Source: Bactericera cockerelli
Taxonomy: Eukaryota; Arthropoda; Insecta; Hemiptera; Triozidae
Assembly: GCA_024516035.1 (NCBI GenBank)
Contig: CM044957.1
Location: 19,181,031-19,245,030, forward strand
Reading direction: 5' to 3'
DNA: 64,000 bases
A program made the translations under genes and the position numbers. Below the pieces are notes generated by a model. That model made no database searches, was not told where the DNA came from, and saw nothing but the letters and a program-made list of their open reading frames with translations. Shown one piece after another: positions 57,284-64,000 of the stretch (position 1 is its first letter; each line of letters begins with the position of its first letter).

Positions 57284-58062
57284 ATATTAAACTGTAGTAT
57301 TCTTCATTGAAAAGCTTCTAATAAAAAAAACGAATGCAAAATTTGCAGATATGAATGTAAAATATGGTAATAAAGTTCCTTAAGTTGGAAAAATCAAAAG
57401 AAAGAAAATATTTCTTTGTAAATTAGAAAATAAGAAAAATGCGCATCGGAACCTGTCTAACAGTATTTTTACTTTCCTTATCCTATAACAAGGAAAATAT
57501 GATAAGGAATTAAAAAGAGTAATGCAATCATGAGGGCCTGACAAAGAGGAAAGTATATGGTTCTTTTAATACGAAATTAGCTTTGTATAACATGACACCT
57601 GTACTCTGTGGTATATGTACATGTAATTGCTGGCTTGTTTGGCATGGTAACCTAGGTGACAGGGGTGGTGGATGAAGGGAACTGTGCAGTGTTGATTATA
57701 GCTATAAATTGTGTTGGTACTTCTAATTAGATAATGTTTTTGTAAATGAATTTTCAGAAATAATTGCTGATTCTGCTAGCATCTATTGAAATCGTGGAAT
57801 TGAAATGACGAATTGTTATATAAACTCTTCGACTAAAAACACAGTATAGGTTGTTTAGCACCATGATATACAATTGTACAACACTGTGCATCAGCGTCCT
57901 AAGTGTAAAGAACAGTTCCCAAGAGGTGAGAAAATGATGGGATTGATGTGTAAGTGCAGAGTTAACTTTTCACTTTCTATTATCTGTAAGGTGTAGAAAG
58001 TATTTTTCTCGGTCACTTTTTCGACGTTTGGGTGGTAACATTTCTAGAACAAATTATGAATC
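57284..58062. other. Unassigned AT-rich DNA
   Basis: Nothing supported in this stretch. Confidence 0.45.
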
Positions 58063-58165
58063 CTTGCTCAGGAGGTTATGAAACGTCCAGAAATATAAAA
58101 AAAATTGAAATCGCAGCAAAAAATGTCTTTTACAAAAACGATCACAATATTTCCGATTTCTAATT
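58063..58165 (-). mobile_element. Interspersed repeat Z, copy 4, end fragment
   Basis: CTTGCTCAGGAGGTTATGAA, ACGTCCAGAAATATAAAAAA and ACGATCACAATATTTCCGAT correspond to 53731-53830. Only the hairpin-proximal 100 bp remain. Confidence 0.7.
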
Positions 58166-58735
58166 TTAGAAATTCCTCAAAAGTAATATTGAGAATGGTG
58201 TAAGTTTTCTACAGTATTTCGAGGAATTTCTTCTGAGATATATCTTGAACATTTCATCACACAACTCTCACTGTAAAGAAAACGATGTCATCCTGCAGCT
58301 GACCCACATTATAAATCTCAAGCGTAATCCACATCAGCAATGAAACAAAGGGAGAGAGATGGAGAGCAAAAGTAACTTTGTTGTTTATTTTCTCAATGTA
58401 TTAAATTTAAAATGAAAATCCACAATCAACGGCAACGTTCAGTCAGAATGGAAATAGAAATATGCTGCTCGCCTCTCCTCTGCACGTTTTGTATTTCTGT
58501 TATTTTTAATTAAAATTTTGACGTCCAAAACAGAGCCGGGGAACAGTTGATACAAGCAAGGAGACAATTTCTTCTGAACAACAAAATTTTAATGTATTTT
58601 TTTACATTCTATATTGCTCTTTCTCCCTCTCTCCCTTTGTCCTCTTCTATATCCTTCCATTTTTCCTTTTCCTTTGTCTGAAGAATTTAAATTTCAGAGC
58701 AGGGAGTCCTCGCAACTCTTTCCTTTCCATCAACT
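58166..58735. other. Unassigned AT-rich DNA
   Basis: Nothing supported in this stretch. Confidence 0.4.
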
Positions 58736-58870
58736 TGTCAAAGCCTCTGTCCCCTCTCTTCTCGCTCCTCTCGGCTAGCTCGTCCTTCCCAATTCCTTTT
58801 CTCCCTCCCTCTCCCCTCTCCCCCCCCCCCCTCTCCCTCCCTCGTTATCTCGGACTCGGGGTTTCTTTCA
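58736..58870. repeat. CT-rich tract with C-run
   Basis: Pyrimidine-rich DNA with a C11 or longer run near 58819-58831. It carries many GAGA-type words on the minus strand. No promoter evidence. Confidence 0.7.
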
Positions 58871-59793
58871 TTCTCTCCTTGTGTACCTACTCTTTGTTGG
58901 CATCATAGTCTCATCTTTTAGCTCATCCATACTACTTTTACCTTACCTTTTTATATTTCCATACCTCATTTCTCTCGTTACCTTCAGTTTACTCATTAAT
59001 AATAAAAAAAGTATCTGTTTTTCCTACTTATATTATGACCAAATTTACTCTACAGGTACCTTTTTTCTCTGAAATTTTCATAAAATATAATCATTTTTTA
59101 CTTAAGTTGTGCGTGTGTGCGTGCGTGAGGGCGGGCAGTACATACGTTATTGATTTCCATGAGATCTTTACTGATGGTATTAGAATAAACCTTTGAATGT
59201 AAGTTTTTTACAACGGGTTCGAATTCAAAAAAAAAAATTAAGGTACAACACCTAGCTTGATGAAGAATAATGTCTGAACGTATGTTTAAATTTTCCTGTT
59301 TGTGAAAGACATATAAATTTTCCTGTTTGTGAAAGACATATAAACTTTTGAAACAGCGTGTATGTGCTGAAGAGATTTTAATGACAAAACGGAATGTGAT
59401 GCCGGAGTGATGAATTATGAGGCGGCATTCCTCCCGTCCTGTAGGGTAGGTTCTAATCCTGAGCGTCTTGATGCCAGGGTATGATGAATCTCTTTCTCCC
59501 GTGTGCTGTCTTGAGGCTTACACTGTGGAGCCTCGAGACTGGGGGGCTTGTTTCCCAGTGCGGGAAAGCTCGAGGTAGGTTCGTGTTTTTCTATCGGAAG
59601 TATGACAGAAGAATAGTCGAGCCAGGAGATCTCCCGAGCAAATTATTTGGTATCTTCACCAGTAGTTTCAGTTTCGGCGGTTTTCAGGGTAGTTCACGAA
59701 AAATAGGAAATTACGAGAGATTTTTTATTGACAATAATACTCGTCGGTTGAAATTTAAGAAAAAAAGAAATTAAATAGTAACTGGCTTTATTT
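58871..59793. other. Unassigned DNA with a 27-bp duplication
   Basis: TAAATTTTCCTGTTTGTGAA plus AGACATA is tandemly duplicated at 59287-59341 (27-bp period). A weak B-box-like GGTTCTAATCC near 59449 could be a SINE trace. The 97-codon frame at 59481-59774 is unrecognised. Confidence 0.45.
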
Positions 59794-59928
59794 TACTTCC
59801 GATAAATTGTAAAGGAAGTGTTGTGTTTGTATTTCCAAAAAACCCCCATTTCAATTTCTGGACGTTTCATAACCTCCTGAGCAATTTTGGTTTTATGTCT
59901 GTCTCTCGATCTGTTAAATACCTCGGTG
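59794..59928 (+). mobile_element. Interspersed repeat Z, copy 5, end fragment
   Basis: ACTTCCGATAAATTGTAAAG, GGAAGTGTTGTGTTTGTATT, TTTCAATTTCTGGACGTTTC and CTCCTGAGCAATTTTGG match the hairpin-proximal end of copy 1. It stops where a SINE-B fragment begins. Confidence 0.7.
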
Positions 59929-59929
59929 T

Positions 59930-60045
59930 TACCCTCCATTCGCATGAAACTCACAAACTTGCTACCCACATTAACCTCACCCAGCCTGGGTTGGGCCAGA
60001 ATGCCAGCATCACGAAATCTTCACCTCGCTGGAGGTTGCTTAACT
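59930..60045 (-). mobile_element. SINE-B copy 4, body fragment
   Basis: The plus strand reads CTACCCACATTAACCTCACC, CAGCCTGGGTTGGGCCAGAA and TGCCAGCATCACG, the reverse complement of 11140-11205. Moderately diverged. Confidence 0.65.
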
Positions 60046-60904
60046 TCGGTGACTTTATTTTATTATACATCTAATAATCATTGATTTACTTTCCATGACC
60101 TGGTTACTCTTGAATGTTCAACCTTAAAAAAGTAGTATGTTAAGTTAAAGAAGAAGAAGAAACTGAACAAAGAATGAGAAAAACAGAATGCCTCATCCTC
60201 AGTAGAAAATAATAATAATTCAATTCAAGAAAGATAATGTAGGATATTATGAACACAAAGTAAATAGAAACATAATATTATTATAAGAAACTTTTAACCT
60301 TATAATAGCTTCGTCTCGGCTTTTTTGCGAGACGGTGGAAAATCATCTAGTTCCTATCTCGTTCTCATTAGATATGCAAATTAGGCTGGAGCAAAGGCAG
60401 AACGCGAGGGAGGGAGAGTGAGGAAGAGATAGAGAGCAGCAGAGAGAGAAAGAAGGAAGAGAGAGCAACTTTCATTGTTGGAAAATTATTTTTACACTAA
60501 GGAGGATCCTTAAATCTCGGGATTCTCAAGAGGAAGACCTTTTTATTCAAAGCCACTTTATCATCCAGGTCACTTTAGACGTGGTTTTTACCTTCATTTC
60601 CAGTGTTCCTATAAGTCAGGGAAAGTTAGGAAATCCAGATTCAGTAAGGAAACGTCAGGAATAAAATTGGAAAAAAGAAAATGGAAAAATCAGGGAAATA
60701 TGCAGTTTTCTCTTAAATACATGATTTTAGCTTTTGTTCAAAATAAGTGGACTTGAAACTGAATTTATTCTACTCTTTCCAATTCAAGATTTTTTTATGC
60801 TATTCTAGATTCAAAACCAGACCATTTGCCAACATGCATGATAAAAGTAAAAAAGTCAGGAATTTTTTTTAAGTTAGTTTGGAAAAGTCAGAGAAAATGA
60901 TTTG
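60046..60904. other. Unassigned DNA with GA-rich patch
   Basis: A GA-rich patch lies at 60405-60468. No gene seen. Confidence 0.45.
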
Positions 60905-61020
60905 CCGAAAACTGTGGGAACCCTGCATTCGCGGGAAACTTACAAACCTTGCTCCCTTTATTAATAAACTCTCCCAACAAGGTTTGGAACGGGAATAATT
61001 ATAGCATCACGAAGATATTC
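60905..61020 (-). mobile_element. Diverged SINE-B fragment
   Basis: CATTCGCGGGAAACTTACAA, then CTCCCAACAAGGTTTGG, then AGCATCACGAAG, follows the SINE-B reverse-complement order with many changes. Confidence 0.4.
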
Positions 61021-61092
61021 TGCGGGTCACCGACCAAGTCTTGGTCTCTCTGGACGATTATATTATGTGTATTCGTTATCCAATGTGTCATG

Positions 61093-61141
61093 AAAAAGAT
61101 GAATATCCTGCTGACTCTAACGTCAGGATATTCATCTTTTT
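61093..61141. repeat. Perfect 18-bp hairpin, 13-nt loop
   Basis: AAAAAGATGAATATCCTG (61093-61110) and CAGGATATTCATCTTTTT (61124-61141) are exact reverse complements. The stem is shorter than a typical microRNA precursor and has no bulges, so I do not call it a microRNA. Confidence 0.9.
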
Positions 61142-61411
61142 GTGGAGGAATACTAGAACTTGAACAACTTTATTATAGTTTTTGTTAAAATTACGTTTAC
61201 CACGAAATTACGTATTTATCCTGGAGATAGTCTGCATGTATTTTGTGGAAAATTCATACAAACATTGAATAAAAGTTCCTAGAACTAACATTACGTGGAA
61301 ATTATTAAATGTGTGATGGTAACAAACTGGAATAGCACAAGCAAAATGCAGATATATAATTTAATAGCACAGAGAAATACATTTATTTATTCCTTAATTA
61401 TATAGTTATCT
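61142..61411. other. Unassigned AT-rich DNA
   Basis: Nothing supported in this stretch. Confidence 0.4.
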
Positions 61412-61537
61412 TATTTGTTTGAATCACAATTACTCAAACTAGCTTTACTAAATATTTGCTTAACTTGGGACTTGAACCACCGACCTCCAATTACACGTCT
61501 GCCGCCCTATCGATCAAGTTTCTGAGGTCAGTTTTCT
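61412..61537 (-). mobile_element. SINE-C copy 2, with probable TSD
   Basis: The minus strand reads ACTTGATCGATAGGGCGGCA, then AATTGGAGGTCGGTGGTTCA, then AAATATTTAGTAAAGCTAGT, matching head and body of the copy at 42157. AATTATATAGTT (about 61397) and AAATTATATGTTT (about 61538) may be the target-site duplication. Confidence 0.7.
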
Positions 61538-61550
61538 AAATTATATGTTT

Positions 61551-62294
61551 ACCCGTAAGTGTAAGTGTTCACGCCGTATAATGAAAGTATATTTAGATAA
61601 TATGCATAGTATAGTACCGCTATCCTCACGAGGCTGGTAATGCATTTAACATCGCTTGACCTGAACAAAGCTTCTGTTAAAATGTTCACGTTCCAAACTA
61701 GATTTTTTACTACTCAACCACGCAGCATTGGGAATGATCTGACAGAGAGGGAAACTCTCCCCTCCCTCCTTATCCTTGCAAACATTTCCAATTTTTCATT
61801 CGTACCCGTGGTTCAGAACATATTAATTTATTATTTATTAATATTTTTCGAAAATACATTTTCAATCAAAATTCAATTTTAGTTTTTTTCCGACGTTGCT
61901 GAAAAAAAGGTGTTAGAAGAGATGTAGAGAGGAAGGACCACGCTGGTATTCCCAATTCCCATTAATTTGTATATTATTTAGAAAATATATCCTATGTATA
62001 CGTAGGTATATAAAATGAATAACATAATATAATATAGTTTTATGCATGTGCTTGTGCTCAGGCTATTTTCATCGGTATGAAGCGATACAATTTTTATCTA
62101 TGAAACCCCTGCTATTGGGGATTGCGATTTGCCAGAGTGTACGTTATTGCTACAATAACTGCATACTGAATAATGTATAATGTACATACCAATAATGTAG
62201 GTACGTACACAAGCTGACGAGTGGGTGTAGACTTCCAGGAAACTTAGCTTGAAGAACAACACCATTGAGACCGAACAGGTGATCCCTCAGAGAG
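61551..62294. other. Unassigned AT-rich DNA
   Basis: Nothing supported in this stretch. Confidence 0.45.
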
Positions 62295-62517
62295 ATAATA
62301 ATAATAATAATAACACTCTTTAGTAAAAGCATTAAAACCAGGCTAGGTTAATGCTCAAAGATTTTCTACCACCTAACCCTCAAGAGTCTTATATTTATGT
62401 GGTCACACACTCAATTTAATGAGGAAAAAAATATGCACTGGGTGGGATTCGAACCAACGGATCCCTACGCTACCTGTATTACCAGACTTAGCGCGTTAAC
62501 CACTTGACTACCAGGGG
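62295..62517 (-). mobile_element. SINE-A copy, near full-length
   Basis: On the minus strand: tRNA-like head with B box GGTTCGAATCC, linker TGCATATTTTTTTCCTCATT, body GGGTTAGGTGGTAGAAAATC and ATTAACCTAGCCTGG, then a (TTA)n tail. It matches 225-461 through all parts. The first acceptor bases are diverged. Confidence 0.75.
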
Positions 62518-62689
62518 ATGGCCTTGTCGTCGCCCGGCAACTTTACTGGGGGAAAGATCATTGTTTATGGCAAGAAAAGATCACCGGTTGCAGACATCAG
62601 TTTTCATCGGATCACTGATGTTTAGCAACGTCTAACATGAAGTAGCCCTGGAATATACCCGTAGTGAACGTGACAGTTTTTTTCCTGCT
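62518..62689. other. Short unassigned spacer
   Basis: Between a SINE-A and a SINE-B fragment; nothing recognised. Confidence 0.35.
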
Positions 62690-62750
62690 GGTTTTCCATT
62701 TCCAGTCCTATTAAGGCTGGTGAAGTCAGTGTAACGGCTAGTATAGTAGG
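62690..62750 (+). mobile_element. SINE-B fragment ending at the mariner insertion
   Basis: TTTCCAGTCCTATTAAGGCT, then GGTGAAGTCAGTGTAACGGC, resembles 11155-11195 of SINE-B. The match stops exactly at the TA where the mariner element begins and does not clearly resume after it. Confidence 0.4.
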
Positions 62751-62752
62751 TA

Positions 62753-63113
62753 CGAGGTCTGTTAAAAAGTTCCCGAACTCATTTTATTACTCCCCCACAG
62801 CAAATATTATTTGAAGTCGACTGACACTCATGTGTCCAAAATCAGGGAACTGATTCGTGAAAATCGACAACTGTATGTTTGGGAACTTGCAGAAAATGCC
62901 AACATTTCAATCCGTTTAAATTATTCAACACCAAAATTCAATTGCACACCGACTGTCAAGGTGTTTCTCCGCTATCAGATAAGATAACACCAATCTGGAA
63001 AATGTAGGTTACTCGTGAGGCTTCTACGAACACAATGCGCTCTGGTGGAAGTCTGTGGCATCTACTGGGAGGGAACAATTAAATAAATTTGGGAACTTTT
63101 TGAACAGACCTCG
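62753..63113 (+). mobile_element. 361-bp internally deleted mariner element
   Basis: Terminal inverted repeats CGAGGTCTGTTAAAAAGTTC (62753) and, inverted at the right end, CGAGGTCTGTTCAAAAAGTT (ending 63113) match except for one inserted C. TA flanks both sides (62751-62752, 63114-63115). A frame from 62832 to 62915 reads VSKIRELIRENRQLYVWELA then ENANISIR, the N-terminal helix-turn-helix region of mariner-family transposases, which binds the element's own TIRs. The catalytic DD34D part is deleted. The element could only move with transposase supplied elsewhere. Confidence 0.88.
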
Positions 63114-63115
63114 TA

Positions 63116-63840
63116 TATAAAGCGGCGCGGCGGGTGACAATGGTGATATTGACAGGGAGGGCTTGTGACATGATTACCTATACTTCTTGTGGAACAGGAG
63201 AAAGAAAACAACGACCGGTTTCCTGGTCCAAACTCCAAACAGAGGGAATGGACCATTAACTGCATCTGGAAATAAGTGGCACAAGGAATTAGGAAAGCAC
63301 TATTTTCCTTTCATACCACACATTTTTCATCTCTTATCCCCTTTATCACTTCTTCAGTTTTCTCTTCTCCAAGTTTTCTCAAGACAATGCGGAAAATTCT
63401 CGCATTCTTCTTGAAATCCCCATTATACCCTCATTTTAGGATTTTAATTACTTATCTCCCTCATTTGATCAATTATGTCCCGTTTCCCGAACATTCTTTG
63501 TTATCCACGTTTTCATCGAGGTTGAATTTCTTCAAATTTCTGGAAACAGGTAATTTTTTGTTGTTGATAAATTAGATGACATATTTCTAAGAACGTCAGC
63601 TTTTGTTGACGTGGATTCTGAATAATATGTGAATGATTTGTGAATTAATCCTTAAAAGCCTAAAAGACACTTCAATCGAACATCATTTTCACAAGAATTA
63701 TTTACTTTAATATATGTGTGTTTTTTAATTGTGTGAATTCTTAGTAATAATTAAAAATACGAATAATTGAATATGTATTCATTATTGTAATATCCCCCAA
63801 GTAGCTATTGGAAAGTACCCTCTAATAATATTGCTAATTG
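63116..63840. other. Unassigned DNA
   Basis: No supported gene. Frames at 63062-63575 are short and partly pyrimidine-driven. Confidence 0.45.
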
Positions 63841-64000
63841 CAGCTCTTGGCGAAATACACGGATACTAGAGAGGTCTTATCTGGCAACAGGCGCTACAAG
63901 GGCGGGGGCGGGACCTCCCCTCTCCATTCACATGGATGGAGGCCGGGTGGAGGTGGCGAATAAATTCAAATTAAAATAAATTGAAATGCACCACCATACT
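63841..64000. other. GC-raised patch at window end
   Basis: GGGCGGGGGCGGGAC at about 63899-63913 and GGAGGCCGGGTGGAGG near 63940 stand out from the AT-rich background. This may be the edge of a promoter or exon outside the window, but it is cut off. Confidence 0.3.

Noticed and set aside
61093..61141. microRNA precursor
   Set aside because: Stem too short and perfectly paired with a small loop; no evidence of expression.

Overview
This window looks like non-coding, repeat-rich nuclear DNA of an animal, most likely an insect. The evidence is AT-rich sequence with many short SINEs that carry tRNA-derived heads, Tc1/mariner relics, decayed non-LTR retrotransposon (LINE) fragments, long CT/GA microsatellites, several minisatellites, and a nuclear-type tRNA-Gly with a Pol III T-run. 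I saw no intact protein-coding gene. The long reading frames, including a 470-codon one at 13938-15350, lie in pyrimidine-only or low-complexity DNA, where stop codons are rare by composition. A hemipteran host is only a guess, and no host gene identifies the species.

Layout. 1-470: two SINE-A copies. 2103-2417: 62-bp minisatellite. 3655-4265: interspersed repeat 'Z'. 6964-7554: 44-bp minisatellite. 11034-11367: a SINE-B with probable target-site duplication, followed at 11697-11755 by a hammerhead ribozyme with every core element. 13965-16178: a 2.2-kb polypyrimidine minisatellite with a unit near 43 bp. 18128-18682: a degenerate tandem repeat and a retroposon-like tail. 23721-24336 and 26423-26755: 77-bp and 33-bp minisatellites. 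29449-30572: a Z copy and two adjoining SINEs. 31817-32330: Tc1-type transposase fossil. 33549-33964: LINE reverse transcriptase C-terminus fossil. 35897-35967: tRNA-Gly(GCC), the one gene I consider functional. 41460-49260: several tRNA-type SINEs and a 573-bp element with terminal inverted repeats. 49854-50395: a 542-bp foldback element whose 246-nt arms differ at two positions. 52610-52740: a compact CpG-rich patch with six TGACGC/GCGTCA hexamers. 53301-54746: a Z copy and a second LINE fragment. 56421-57283: 85-bp minisatellite. 58063-61537: Z and SINE fragments and an 18-bp perfect hairpin. 62295-63113: SINE-A, a SINE-B fragment and a 361-bp internally deleted mariner.

There is no operon or pathway here. 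The window is a record of retroposition, cut-and-paste transposition and tandem-repeat expansion. The two observations most worth follow-up are the hammerhead ribozyme, which overlaps mutually exclusive alternative hairpins, and the near-perfect 542-bp foldback element. Family names SINE-A/B/C and Z are labels made for this window, based on copies compared with each other by eye.
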